Assembly: GCF_001513955.1 (NCBI RefSeq)
Contig: NZ_KQ948147.1
Span: 817,499 to 881,498 of the forward strand
Length of the DNA: 64,000 bases
Source: Streptomyces pseudovenezuelae
GTDB taxonomy: Bacteria; Actinomycetota; Actinomycetes; Streptomycetales; Streptomycetaceae
Reading direction: 5' to 3'
Shown piece after piece: positions 8,539 through 17,064 of the stretch. The position numbers and the translations under genes are program-made. The notes beneath the pieces were generated by a model, which saw only the letters and a list, made by a program, of their open reading frames with translations, did not search any database and had not been told where the DNA came from. Every line of letters begins with the position of its first letter. Position 1 is the first letter of the stretch.

Positions 8539-10872
8539 ATGGCGGACCGGTCGATCGCACCGACGGCACCCGAACTCGTCCTGGAGACCGACACCGGCTC
8601 CACGGTGATGAGCCCGGGCCACGACTACCACGTCGGGCGCGACCCGTTGAGCGACATCGTCATCGACGATGCCCGGGTCTCCTGGCACCACGCGGTGCTG
8701 CGGCCCGAGGCCGACCACTGGACCCTCCAGGACGAGAACAGCACCAACGGCACCTATGCCGACGGCCGCCGCGTCCACGAGTGGGACGTCGGCCCCGGCA
8801 GCGTCATCCGCTTCGGCAGCGCCTCCGACGGCCCCTGCGCGGTCCTGCTGGGCATCCCCGCCCCCGAGCGCCCCTCGGCCGTCTCGATGCCGGGCCTCAC
8901 CGGCACCTTCCGCCGGCCCACCGCCGTACGCCCGCTGCCCACCCGCACGGTCCGGATCGGGCGCGCCGACGACAACGACCTCGTCATCGACGACCTGGTC
9001 GTCTCCCGCCACCACGCCGAACTGCGCGCCCAGCCCGACGGCAGCTACGAGATCGCCGACCTGGGCAGCCACAACGGCACCTACCTCAACGGCCGGCCCG
9101 TCACGAGCGCCCCCCTCGGCCCCGGCGACATCGTCGGCATCGGCCACTCGGCGTTCTGCCTGGTCGGCGACACGCTCCAGGAGTACGTCGACACCGGCGA
9201 GGTCTCCCTCGACGTCCAGGACCTCACGGTCGCCGTCGACCGCGGCCGCAAGACCCTGCTCGACCACGTGTCCTTCCCGGTGGGGGAGAAGTGCCTGCTC
9301 GCGGTCGTCGGCCCGAGCGGCGCCGGCAAGTCCACGCTCCTGAACGCCCTCACCGGCCAGCGTCCCGCCGACCACGGCACGGTCCTCTACGACGGCCGCG
9401 ACCTCTACCGCGACTACGCCGAACTGCGCCAGCGCATCGGCCTGGTCCCGCAGGACGACATCCTGCACGCCCAGCTGACCGTCCGCAGCGCCCTGTCCTA
9501 CGCCGCCGAGCTGCGCTTCCCGCAGGACACCGCGAAGGCCGAACGCCGTGAACGGGTGGACGAGGTCATCCGCGAACTCGGCCTGGAACAGCGCGCCCGG
9601 CAGCCCGTGCACAGCCTCTCGGGCGGCCAGCGCAAGCGGGTCAGCGTGGCCCTCGAACTGCTCACCAAACCGTCCCTGCTCTTCCTGGACGAACCGACCT
9701 CCGGCCTGGACCCCGGCATGGACCGCTCCGTGATGCACATGCTGCGCGGCCTCGCCGACGACGGCCGCACGGTCATCGTCGTCACCCACAGCGTCCTGAG
9801 CCTCGACGTCTGCGACCGCCTTCTCGTCCTCGCCCCCGGCGGCAGGATCGCCTACTACGGCCCGCCCGAGGACGCCCTCGCCTACTTCGGCTTCACCCAG
9901 TGGCCCGAGGCGTTCGAGGCCTTCGAACGCGACCAGGACCGTGACTGGGCGGGCGACTTCCACTCCTCGGCCTTCCAGCACCAGTACGTCACCGAGGCCA
10001 CCGCTCAGCCCCGCACACCCCGCTCCGAACCGGTCATCATTGCGCCGCCGCCCAGGCCCCGCAGCCGCGGAGCCCAGCTCGGCACCCTGATCCGCCGCTA
10101 CACCGCCGCCCTCGGCGCCGACCGCACCTTCCTCGCCATCATGATCGCCCTCCCCTTCGTCATGGGCGCCATGGCCCGGGCCCTCGCGGGCAGTCAACTC
10201 ACCCGGGACACCGCGATGAACGCCCTGCTCATCCTGTGTGTCGGAGGCGTCCTCACCGGCGCCGCGAACGCCGTGCGCGAACTGGTGAAGGAACGGGTCA
10301 TCTACCAGCGGGAGCGGGCCGTGGGCCTGTCCAGATCGGCGTACCTGATGTCCAAGGTGGTCGTCCTGGGCACGATCACCGTCGTCCAGGCGGTCGTGCT
10401 GACCCTGGTCGCCCTGCTCGGCGTCGACCTCAACGCGCCCGGCGGCGAAGGCGTGCTGATGCCGCCCCTTGTGGAGATCACCCTCGCGGTCGCCCTGCTG
10501 GCGTTCACCGCGATGATGCTGGGCCTGCTGGTGTCCGCGCTGGTGCGCAAGGAGGAGGTGACGATGCCGCTGCTGGTGCTGCTCGCGATCGTCCAGGTCG
10601 TCTTCTGCGGCGCCCTGCTGAAGCTCGACGGCGTGCCCGGCCTGGAACAGCTGTCCTGGCTGGTGCCCTCCCGGTGGGCGCTCGGCGCGATGGCCGGCAC
10701 CATCGGCCTGGCCCGGATCGTGCCCGGCGACCTCACCGGCGATCCGCTGTTCAAGCACTCGACGGGCGTGTGGCTGCTGAACATCGCCATGCTCGTCGTC
10801 CTCTCGGTGTTCTTCGGATACCTCGTCTCCCGGCTGCTGCGCCGCCACGAACCCGCCGTCATGCGGAAGTAG
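8539..10872 (+). CDS. FHA-domain ABC exporter (Rv1747-like), fused ATPase and permease
   Basis: A 777-residue ABCG-type half transporter with two N-terminal FHA domains. FHA1 (about 28-95) has G33-R34 and NGT at 70-72; FHA2 (about 136-210) has G141-R142, SRHHAEL and NGT at 179-181. The ATPase (about 225-450) has Walker A GPSGAGKS at 258-265, LSGGQ at 360-364 and Walker B LLFLDEP ending near 386. About six membrane segments fill 520-770. In Mycobacterium Rv1747 the FHA domains are bound and phosphorylated by the kinase PknF; a kinase gene lies two genes downstream here, so the same switch is likely. TAGAAT at 8527-8532 six nt before the ATG suggests a leaderless mRNA. Confidence 0.93.
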   Translation: MADRSIAPTAPELVLETDTGSTVMSPGHDYHVGRDPLSDIVIDDARVSWHHAVLRPEADHWTLQDENSTNGTYADGRRVHEWDVGPGSVIRFGSASDGPCAVLLGIPAPERPSAVSMPGLTGTFRRPTAVRPLPTRTVRIGRADDNDLVIDDLVVSRHHAELRAQPDGSYEIADLGSHNGTYLNGRPVTSAPLGPGDIVGIGHSAFCLVGDTLQEYVDTGEVSLDVQDLTVAVDRGRKTLLDHVSFPVGEKCLLAVVGPSGAGKSTLLNALTGQRPADHGTVLYDGRDLYRDYAELRQRIGLVPQDDILHAQLTVRSALSYAAELRFPQDTAKAERRERVDEVIRELGLEQRARQPVHSLSGGQRKRVSVALELLTKPSLLFLDEPTSGLDPGMDRSVMHMLRGLADDGRTVIVVTHSVLSLDVCDRLLVLAPGGRIAYYGPPEDALAYFGFTQWPEAFEAFERDQDRDWAGDFHSSAFQHQYVTEATAQPRTPRSEPVIIAPPPRPRSRGAQLGTLIRRYTAALGADRTFLAIMIALPFVMGAMARALAGSQLTRDTAMNALLILCVGGVLTGAANAVRELVKERVIYQRERAVGLSRSAYLMSKVVVLGTITVVQAVVLTLVALLGVDLNAPGGEGVLMPPLVEITLAVALLAFTAMMLGLLVSALVRKEEVTMPLLVLLAIVQVVFCGALLKLDGVPGLEQLSWLVPSRWALGAMAGTIGLARIVPGDLTGDPLFKHSTGVWLLNIAMLVVLSVFFGYLVSRLLRRHEPAVMRK

Positions 10873-10879
10873 GCCGCCG

Positions 10880-11425
10880 ATGACGACCCCCGGCTTCCGG
10901 CCCACCCATGTCGTCCCCGGGTACGGCATGCCCGCCTGGGACGCCCCCGACCCCGCCCGCCCCACCGTGCCCCTCGACCCCCTGCTGCCCGTCCAGCTCA
11001 CCGAGCGGCGCGGCGACTGGGCGTACGTCCTGTGCGCCAACGGCTGGGCGGCCTGGGTCGACGGCCGCCACCTGGTCGCCGTGCCCCAGGACCCGCCCGC
11101 CCCCGACAGCCCGCTCACCCGCGCCGCCGACCCGCGCCCCCTGCTGGCCCGCGCCGACGAGACCCTCGCCCGCTACCGGGCCGCCGTCGAGGAGCTGGCC
11201 CGCGGCGACCTCGACGGGGAGGCCTTCCACGGCCGCACGCGGGGACTGCGGACCGGGGTGGTCGTCGACGGGGAGCACATGTGGCTGTACGACGCCCAGC
11301 ACGGACGCTGGGTCTACGCGGACGGCACCCGGCTCAGCACCTACGCCACCGACGAGGCGCCCCGCGCGAGCGCCGACAGCCCCGGGCACGCCCCCACCCA
11401 GGTGGTGACCCCCGATGGCCCGTGA
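10880..11425 (+). CDS. SH3-like domain protein of the FHA-ABC/kinase unit
   Basis: A 181-residue protein with no signal peptide or membrane segment. The first 70 residues look like a bacterial SH3 fold (MPAWDAP...LDPLLPVQLTERRGDWAYVLCANGWAAWVDGRHLV). A helical middle (ADETLARYRAAVEELARGDLDGEAF) and a beta-rich tail with MWLYDAQHGRWVYADG follow. It starts 7 bp after the exporter gene and its last 11 bp overlap the kinase gene, so the three are translationally linked. It may be an adaptor or kinase substrate (inference). Confidence 0.8.
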   Translation: MTTPGFRPTHVVPGYGMPAWDAPDPARPTVPLDPLLPVQLTERRGDWAYVLCANGWAAWVDGRHLVAVPQDPPAPDSPLTRAADPRPLLARADETLARYRAAVEELARGDLDGEAFHGRTRGLRTGVVVDGEHMWLYDAQHGRWVYADGTRLSTYATDEAPRASADSPGHAPTQVVTPDGP

Positions 11426-12392
11426 GAGCAGCCTCTTCTCCGGCAACCCCTCCGAACTCGTCGGCCGGCAGGTCGCGGCCTACCGCATCGAGCAGGAGAT
11501 CGGGCGCGGCGGCATGGCCGTCGTCTACCGGGCCCGGGACCTGCGGCTGGACCGCACGGTGGCGCTGAAGCTGCTGGCCCCCGAGCTCGCCCGAAACGAC
11601 ACCTTCCGCAACCGCTTCAGCCACGAGTCCCGGGTGGCCGCCGCGATCGACCACCCGCACATCGTCCCGGTCTTCGAGGCCGGCGAGACGGACGGCGTGC
11701 TGTACATCGCCATGCGGTACGTCGCCGGCAGCGACCTGCGTCATCTCCTGGACCGCCAGGGGCCGTTGCCGCTCCCGACCGCGCTGCGGATCGCCGCCCA
11801 GGTGGCCTCCGCGCTCGACGCGGCCCACGAGCACGGGCTTGTCCACCGGGACGTGAAACCCGGCAACATCCTGGTCGCCCGCGGCACCGACAGCGACCAC
11901 CCCGAGCACACCTACCTCACCGACTTCGGCCTCACGAAGAAGTCCCTGTCGCTGACCGGGTTCACGACGGTGGGCCAGTTCGTCGGCACGCTCGACTACG
12001 TGGCTCCCGAGCAGATCTCGGGCCGCCCGGTCGACGGCCGCTGCGATGTGTACGGCTTCGCCTGCGTGGTCTACGAGTCCCTGACGGGTCACCCGCCCTT
12101 CCGCCGCGACGACGACATGGCCCTGCTGTGGGCCCACCAGTACGACGCCCCGCCGGCGCTCTCCGAGTCCCGCCCCGGCCTGCCCGCACCGCTCGACGCG
12201 GTGTTCGCCAGGGCCCTCGCCAAGAGCCCCGACGACCGCCACGACTCCTGCCTCGACTTCGTCGCCGACCTCCGCTCCACGACGACGGGCGGCCACCCGC
12301 CGACGCAGGTCGCCCCGCGGACCGTGGAACCGCCCGAGACCCGGCCGAAGCCTCCGCCGCGCTGGGCGGAGCCGGTGGTCCGGGGCCGGTAG
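11415..12392 (+). CDS. Cytosolic Ser/Thr protein kinase
   Basis: A 325-residue Hanks-type kinase with an intact active site: glycine loop GRGGMAVVY, K52 in VALKLL, HRDVKPGN with D146, DFG at 170-172 and APE at 197-199. There is no membrane segment or sensor domain; the tail is proline-rich (PPETRPKPPPRWAEP). By analogy with PknF/Rv1747 it probably phosphorylates threonines recognised by the FHA domains of the exporter encoded upstream. The last 46 codons and the 3' flank are part of a tandem duplication. Confidence 0.94.
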   Translation: MARESSLFSGNPSELVGRQVAAYRIEQEIGRGGMAVVYRARDLRLDRTVALKLLAPELARNDTFRNRFSHESRVAAAIDHPHIVPVFEAGETDGVLYIAMRYVAGSDLRHLLDRQGPLPLPTALRIAAQVASALDAAHEHGLVHRDVKPGNILVARGTDSDHPEHTYLTDFGLTKKSLSLTGFTTVGQFVGTLDYVAPEQISGRPVDGRCDVYGFACVVYESLTGHPPFRRDDDMALLWAHQYDAPPALSESRPGLPAPLDAVFARALAKSPDDRHDSCLDFVADLRSTTTGGHPPTQVAPRTVEPPETRPKPPPRWAEPVVRGR

Positions 12393-12423
12393 CGGCCCAG
12401 CTCGTCGCGGAGTGTCACGCCGA
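12255..12423 (+). repeat. Direct repeat copy 1 (kinase 3' end and flank)
   Basis: The first copy of a 169-bp direct repeat. It covers the codons from DFVADLRS to the kinase stop at 12392 and 31 bp beyond. Positions 12299-12423 match copy 2 exactly; a few mismatches cluster in the first 44 bp. Confidence 0.95.
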
Positions 12424-12431
12424 TCCGTGAC
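12414..12431 (+). terminator. Small hairpin after the kinase gene
   Basis: GTCACG-CCGATC-CGTGAC forms a 6-bp stem with a 6-nt loop 21 bp after the kinase stop, at the junction of the two repeat copies. There is no T-tract. The second repeat copy lacks the right arm, so only this junction can fold this way. Confidence 0.4.
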
Positions 12432-12440
12432 TCTTGACGC

Positions 12441-12609
12441 GACTTCGTCGCCGACCTCCGCTCGACGACTGCGGGCGGAGGTCGGCCGACGCAGGTCGCC
12501 CCGCGGACCGTGGAACCGCCCGAGACCCGGCCGAAGCCTCCGCCGCGCTGGGCGGAGCCGGTGGTCCGGGGCCGGTAGCGGCCCAGCTCGTCGCGGAGTG
12601 TCACGCCGA
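12441..12609 (+). repeat. Direct repeat copy 2 (non-coding duplicate of kinase tail)
   Basis: The second copy, offset exactly 186 bp (62 codons) from the first, with no indels. It repeats the kinase tail including its stop codon but lies downstream of the real stop, so it is not translated as part of the kinase. Exact identity over 125 bp implies a recent duplication or gene conversion. Confidence 0.95.
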
Positions 12610-12620
12610 GCCGTCCGGCG

Positions 12621-13889
12621 TCAGACGGTTCGGTCCGCTCTGCGTTGCACCGGCCGTGCCGACAGTGCGCCCAGGAAGCCGGCCACCAGGCCCCACAGCG
12701 CGCCGAGGCCCACCGCCGGCCACAGTTGCGGGTCGAGGAACAGCTGCCCGCCCAGGCCGCCGCCGAGGTCGCCGATGCCGAGTACCGACAGGCCGTAGTG
12801 GGCGGAGATCCGGCCCATGAGGCAGATCGTGAGCACCGTCAGGGCGAGCGCGACCGCCAGGCGTACGGCGTGCTGCCAGGCGCGGACATGGGCGGGGGAG
12901 CGGGCCGCCAGCAGGAAGGCGACCGCGAGCAGCAGGACCGCGTCGACGACCACCAGCCACCAGACCCGGCCGTCGTGCTCGGCGAGGGTGTGCAGATTGA
13001 GCGTGGTGGTGTCCTTGGAGCGCAGGACCTCGTCGAGGAGATGCGGCATGGGCAGCCCGAAGGGGCCCTCCACCCGGCCGTTCCAGGTGGCGCCGAGGCC
13101 GATGGTCAGGGCGAGCCAGACCAGGTTCGGCAGGCCCAGCAGGATCACCGCGAGGGTCTCGGACGCATGGCCGCGGGTCACGGCGACGACCAGGGCGACG
13201 AGGGCGCCGAGGACGACGAAGGAGAGGAGGAACACGACCATGGCGTGCGCGGCGGGTCGCACGGACTCCTGGAGGGGCAGCAGCCGCCCCGGCAGGGGAG
13301 CCCGGCGGGAGACCAGCAGGGCCAGCACCAGGACGCCGGCCATCCACAGCAGGCCGAACAGGACGGTCCTCGGCACATCCGTGGTGAAGCCGACCTCGGG
13401 GGAGACGCCGAACAGATCGCCCAGGTCGCCCAGCGTGTCGTCGCCGAGGGACAGCTTGAAGTCCTGGCGGGCCGCGTAGGCCAGGGCGAGGAGCGCGAGC
13501 AGCCACAGGACGGCGATCCGGGCGGCCCAGCCGGCCAGTTCCCGGCCGCCGGCGACGGCCCGGTGCCGCAGCGGCCGCAGGAAGCCCGCGCCGAGCACCA
13601 GCGCTCCGGCCAGCGTGACGGAGAGAGGGATCACCGTCAGCCCGGCCGTGCTGTCGGCGAGTCCTCCCGCGCTTCCCGACAGCTTGACCGTGCCGCCCAC
13701 GGCGGTGACGACACTCGCCGCGACGACCCGGGGGAACGCGTGGTCCGGAAGGTCGCCCGCGCCCGCCGCCCACAGGCCCAGCGCGGCCACCACCCCCATG
13801 GAGACCAGCGCGACCAGGACCGTCGCCACGGCCCGGGGCCAGCCATGGTGAGCGACGACTGCCTGGTCGGAGCGGGGTTGCGGGATCAC
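12621..13889 (-). CDS. Streptophobe-family multipass membrane protein
   Basis: A 422-residue very hydrophobic protein with about ten predicted membrane segments, matching the Streptomyces 'streptophobe' family by its overall pattern. The N-terminus is short and cytosolic (MIPQPRSDQ), with conserved loops around FGVSPEVGFTTDVP and LPMPHLLDEVLRSKDTTTLNLHTL. Function is unknown. The GTG start at 13889 lies 6 nt after TAGCGT on the minus strand, suggesting a leaderless mRNA. It is divergent from the DUF6777 gene. Confidence 0.88.
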   Translation of the reverse strand: MIPQPRSDQAVVAHHGWPRAVATVLVALVSMGVVAALGLWAAGAGDLPDHAFPRVVAASVVTAVGGTVKLSGSAGGLADSTAGLTVIPLSVTLAGALVLGAGFLRPLRHRAVAGGRELAGWAARIAVLWLLALLALAYAARQDFKLSLGDDTLGDLGDLFGVSPEVGFTTDVPRTVLFGLLWMAGVLVLALLVSRRAPLPGRLLPLQESVRPAAHAMVVFLLSFVVLGALVALVVAVTRGHASETLAVILLGLPNLVWLALTIGLGATWNGRVEGPFGLPMPHLLDEVLRSKDTTTLNLHTLAEHDGRVWWLVVVDAVLLLAVAFLLAARSPAHVRAWQHAVRLAVALALTVLTICLMGRISAHYGLSVLGIGDLGGGLGGQLFLDPQLWPAVGLGALWGLVAGFLGALSARPVQRRADRTV

Positions 13890-14060
13890 CCTGCCACGCT
13901 AAGCAGCCCCGGGACGGCGCGCCTGCCGGGAGGTCCGTCCGCGTCCGCTTGCGGGCGGCACCGGACCGGAGCAAACAATGGGTATGTCGCGGAAGAATGC
14001 GGCTGAATCGGGGCAATCGGATCGCACGTCGCAGGAGTCCCGCGTCGGGAAGAAGAGCTC

Positions 14061-15284
14061 GTGAGCGTCGAACCGCCCTCGTCGGGCCGCCCCACCGGGC
14101 CGCCCTCCGGCCCGCTGTCGGGCCCCGCGCAGCCGCCCTCGGGCCCGCCCTCGCAGCCCCCGGGCAGCAGCGGCGGAGCCCCCGCTCCCGAACCCCGCCG
14201 CCCCTGGTGGAGGTCGGCGCCCAGGGTCGCGCTGATCGCCACCGCGGTGGTCGCCGCGGTGGTCCTCGCGGTCGTCTTCACCCGCTCCGGCGGCGGCTCC
14301 GGCTCGGCCGGCGGCAACGGCGAGGTCTTCCTCCAGGCCGCCGCCAAGACCGGCCCCGAGCCCTTCACCGGGTCGACTGCCAAGGACAGCTCCGTGCCGC
14401 CGGTCGCCGCCTCCCCGACCGGCTCCTCCGAGCCCGCGAACGCCGTACGCGCCGTCGACGGCGCCGCCCCCGGTCTCTACGGAGGCACCCGCAACGTCTC
14501 CAGCTGCGACGTCGAGAAGCAGGTCAAGGCGCTCCAGGCGGACCAGGCGAAGAACAAGGTGTTCGCCTCGATCGCCGGAGTCCCGCCGTCCGGGGTCCCG
14601 GCCTTCCTGCGCTCGCTCACACCCGTCCAGCTGCGCATGGACACCCGCGTCACCAACCACGGCTACCGTGACGGCGCCGCCACCAGCTACCAGGCCGTCC
14701 TCCAGGCCGGTACCGCCGTGCTCGTCGACGACCGCGGAGTGCCCCGCACCCGCTGCGCCTGCGGCAACCCGCTGACCCCGCCGATCGCGCAGCAGACCAC
14801 GCCGAAGCGCACCGGCGACACCTGGGCGTCGTACCGCCCCTCGAACGTGGTGGTGGTCGCGCCCTCGACGACGGTCATCAACATCTTCGTGATCTACGAC
14901 CCCGACCACCACGACTGGATCGCCCGGCATCGCGGCGACACCGGGGGCAAGGACCACAAGACCCACCCGCCGGTCAGGCCCTCCCCGCCGGTGAGCGTGT
15001 CACCGCCGACGACACCGAGCACACCGTCGTCCCCGTCGCCGTGCGTATCCCTCTCGCCCGGAGCCACCCCCTCCGGATCGGCGAGCCCGTGCCCGCCGGG
15101 GCTCGTCACCCCGTCCTCGCCGACCCCGAGCTCGCCCTCCCCGCAGCCGCCCAGCAGCGAATCCCCAGGTGAGACCGTCACTCCGGGTTCCTCGGCACCG
15201 CAGCCGCCGCTGGCCTCCGACAGTACGTCCGAGTCGAATCAGTCGGCGCCCCTGTCCGGCGCTGTGGTGTCCTGGTCGGTGTGA
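14061..15284 (+). CDS. DUF6777-type single-pass extracytoplasmic protein
   Basis: A 407-residue protein with a Pro/Ser/Gly-rich cytosolic N-terminus (1-45), one membrane segment (about 53-74), an extracellular domain (about 85-300) and a long Pro/Ser/Thr tail (about 305-400). The core resembles the DUF6777 family: FTGSTAKDSSVPP, GLYGGTRNVSSCDVEKQVKAL and a CACGNPLTPP segment whose cysteines may form a disulphide. The GTG start follows GGGAAGAAG. Function is unknown; the proline-rich tail suggests cell-wall spanning. Confidence 0.82.
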   Translation: MSVEPPSSGRPTGPPSGPLSGPAQPPSGPPSQPPGSSGGAPAPEPRRPWWRSAPRVALIATAVVAAVVLAVVFTRSGGGSGSAGGNGEVFLQAAAKTGPEPFTGSTAKDSSVPPVAASPTGSSEPANAVRAVDGAAPGLYGGTRNVSSCDVEKQVKALQADQAKNKVFASIAGVPPSGVPAFLRSLTPVQLRMDTRVTNHGYRDGAATSYQAVLQAGTAVLVDDRGVPRTRCACGNPLTPPIAQQTTPKRTGDTWASYRPSNVVVVAPSTTVINIFVIYDPDHHDWIARHRGDTGGKDHKTHPPVRPSPPVSVSPPTTPSTPSSPSPCVSLSPGATPSGSASPCPPGLVTPSSPTPSSPSPQPPSSESPGETVTPGSSAPQPPLASDSTSESNQSAPLSGAVVSWSV

Positions 15285-15295
15285 CGCGTCTCCTG

Positions 15296-15320
15296 GACTG
15301 CGTCGCGCGGCTCGGGGTAC
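15296..15320 (+). promoter_or_regulatory. SigB-type promoter match for the RsbW-like gene
   Basis: GACT at 15296-15299, 15 bp, then GGGTAC at 15315-15320 fits GNNT-N14-16-GGGTAY. The predicted transcript starts near 15327, about 45 nt before the ATG at 15372. Confidence 0.5.
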
Positions 15321-15371
15321 GAGCACAGATGCAGCAGCGTCCGGCCAGTCCGGCATCCGAGAGAGAAACGC

Positions 15372-15833
15372 ATGATCGATCACCTGGACGGGGCAGTGAT
15401 ACCGACTGGTTTCGACGTGCCCGTGGAGCCCCTGCGGCAGGCGGCGCACTACACCGGCGAGCCGGGCAGCATCGCAGAGGCGCGGTCGTTCGCCGCGGAT
15501 TTCCTCGGCAGGCTCCGAACCGAGTGGTGTGCCGTCATCGGGGACCGGGCCGAGGAGGAGGTGCTCCTCGTGGTGAGCGAACTCGTCACCAACGCCGACC
15601 GGCACAGCAACGGCCCGTACATCCTCGAACTGGAGGGCACCGACGTCGCGGTCGCCGTCACGGTCTACGACAGCAGTGCGGCCCTGCCCCGCAGGTTCCC
15701 GCGGGATCCCCAGCGCGTCGGCCGGCACGGCCTGGAGATCGTGCACGTCCTGGCGCAGGAGGTCGCGGCGGAACGCGTACCGGTGGGCAAGCGGGTCCGT
15801 GCCGTGCTGGGCTTCGGCGCCAAGAAGGAGTGA
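15372..15833 (+). CDS. RsbW-like ATP-binding protein (anti-sigma type)
   Basis: A 153-residue HATPase_c/GHKL protein of the anti-sigma regulatory kinase type common in Streptomyces. The N-box is VVSELVTNADRHS and the G-box RVGRHGLEIV, with no dimerisation or membrane domain. Such proteins bind and inhibit SigB/SigF-family sigma factors or phosphorylate STAS antagonists. A sigma factor of that class is convergently encoded next door, making it a plausible partner (inference). The ATG at 15372 follows GAGAG. Confidence 0.85.
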   Translation: MIDHLDGAVIPTGFDVPVEPLRQAAHYTGEPGSIAEARSFAADFLGRLRTEWCAVIGDRAEEEVLLVVSELVTNADRHSNGPYILELEGTDVAVAVTVYDSSAALPRRFPRDPQRVGRHGLEIVHVLAQEVAAERVPVGKRVRAVLGFGAKKE

Positions 15834-15900
15834 GCGCCCCCCGAGCCTCCGTCAAGAGCCGCCACCACGGCCTCCGGTGAACGCGCCGGATCGTGCAGCA

Positions 15901-15934
15901 GCGGGTGCCGTCCGGAGACGACACCCGCTTTTTT
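15901..15934 (+). terminator. Intrinsic terminator
   Basis: GCGGGTG (15901-15907) pairs with CACCCGC (15922-15928) and is followed directly by six T residues. It ends the RsbW-like gene 67 bp upstream and is unidirectional, as no T-run faces the convergent sigma gene. Confidence 0.88.
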
Positions 15935-15949
15935 CGCTGTCCTTGTGTG

Positions 15950-16846
15950 TCAGGCGCAGCCCAGCTCGCCCAGCATGCCCTCACGCAGTCGCGTGATGAT
16001 CCGCTTGATCAGCCGGGACACGTGCATCTGCGAGCAGCCGAGCCGTTCACCGATCTCCGACTGCGTGGCCTCCTCCACGAACCGCATGTGGATGATCTGC
16101 CGGTCGCGGTCGCTGAGCTCGGCCATCAGCGGGGCGAGGGACTGGAAGTCCTCGACCAGCCGCAGCCCGTCCTCCTCCACGCCGATGAAGTCGGCGAGCA
16201 CCGCTTCGCCGCCCTCGGGGCCGTCTCCGGTCAGGGCGGCGTCCAGGGACGAGGAGTTGTAGCCGTTCGAGGCGATCTGCGCCTCGATGACCTCGTTCTC
16301 GGAGATGTTCATCAGGGTGGCGAGTTCGGCCACCGTCGGGTCGCGGTCCAGCCGGCTGGCGAGTTCCTCACGCGCCTTGGCCAGCTCGACGCGCAGCTCC
16401 TGAAGGCGCCGCGGGACGTGCACGGCCCAGGTGGTGTCGCGGAAGAAACGCTTGATCTCACCGACGATGTAAGGCAGCGCGAACGACGTGAACTCGACCT
16501 CGCGGGACACCTCGAACCGGTCGATCGCCTTGATCAGGCCGATCATGCCGGTCTGGACGATGTCCTCCATGTCGTCCCCGCGGCCCCGGAACCGTCCGGC
16601 CGCGAACCGTACGAGCGACATGTTCATCTCAATGAGGGTGTTGCGCGCGTACTGGTACTCGTGCGTCCCCTCCTCGAGCTCGGTGAGGCGCCGGAAGAAC
16701 TGGCGGGACAGCTCCCGTGCGTCCCGCGGCGCGACGGCCCGCGGTTCTTCGACTCCCGGCAGGGGTGTCCCACCCGTCCTGGTCCCGCTGGCGTGCTCGG
16801 TGACCTGTGCCTCCGAACGATTCACGGCGGTGACGACGGTATGCAT
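15950..16846 (-). CDS. SigB/SigF-family RNA polymerase sigma factor
   Basis: A 298-residue group 3 sigma factor. Region 2 reads MNMSLVRFAAGRFRGRGDDMEDIVQTGMIGLIKAIDRFE with the SFALPYIVGEIKRFFRD core. Region 3 follows (RLQELRVEL...TVAELATLMNISENEV), and region 4 reads LSDRDRQIIHMRFVEEATQSEIGERLGCSQMHVSRLIKRI. Members direct osmotic, oxidative or sporulation regulons and are held by RsbW-type anti-sigma factors. The ATG at 16846 has GGGAGAGG upstream; the frame stays open to 17032 but the extension is leader. Two tandem SigB-type promoter matches lie in that leader, implying autoregulation or a cascade. Confidence 0.93.
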   Translation of the reverse strand: MHTVVTAVNRSEAQVTEHASGTRTGGTPLPGVEEPRAVAPRDARELSRQFFRRLTELEEGTHEYQYARNTLIEMNMSLVRFAAGRFRGRGDDMEDIVQTGMIGLIKAIDRFEVSREVEFTSFALPYIVGEIKRFFRDTTWAVHVPRRLQELRVELAKAREELASRLDRDPTVAELATLMNISENEVIEAQIASNGYNSSSLDAALTGDGPEGGEAVLADFIGVEEDGLRLVEDFQSLAPLMAELSDRDRQIIHMRFVEEATQSEIGERLGCSQMHVSRLIKRIITRLREGMLGELGCA

Positions 16847-16927
16847 TACCTCTCCCACGAAAGTCACGGCTCGACGTCTGCCTCTTCGGCCTGGGTTGTC
16901 TCGGGTCCTGCAGGTGTGGCCTGCCGT

Positions 16928-16952
16928 GTACCCGGAACGCGACGACATATGC
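16928..16952 (-). promoter_or_regulatory. SigB-type promoter match, proximal, sigma gene
   Basis: On the minus strand GCAT-N15-GGGTAC: GGGTAC is the complement of 16928-16933 and GCAT the complement of 16949-16952. The predicted transcript starts near 16921, giving a leader of about 75 nt. Confidence 0.55.
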
Positions 16953-17003
16953 GTCCCCGGACCACCGGCCTGACCAATTGCCCGCAGCACCCTCGCTCTG
17001 CGC

Positions 17004-17028
17004 GTACCCGGGGAGTGACGACCCATGC
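17004..17028 (-). promoter_or_regulatory. SigB-type promoter match, distal, sigma gene
   Basis: A second copy of the identical pattern GCAT-N15-GGGTAC (complement of 17025-17028 and 17004-17009), 76 bp upstream of the first. Two equal matches in a 218-bp leader are unlikely to be chance. Confidence 0.55.
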
Positions 17029-17064
17029 CCATGAAGTTGTGCGGTGGCGTGAAATCGCCGTTCC

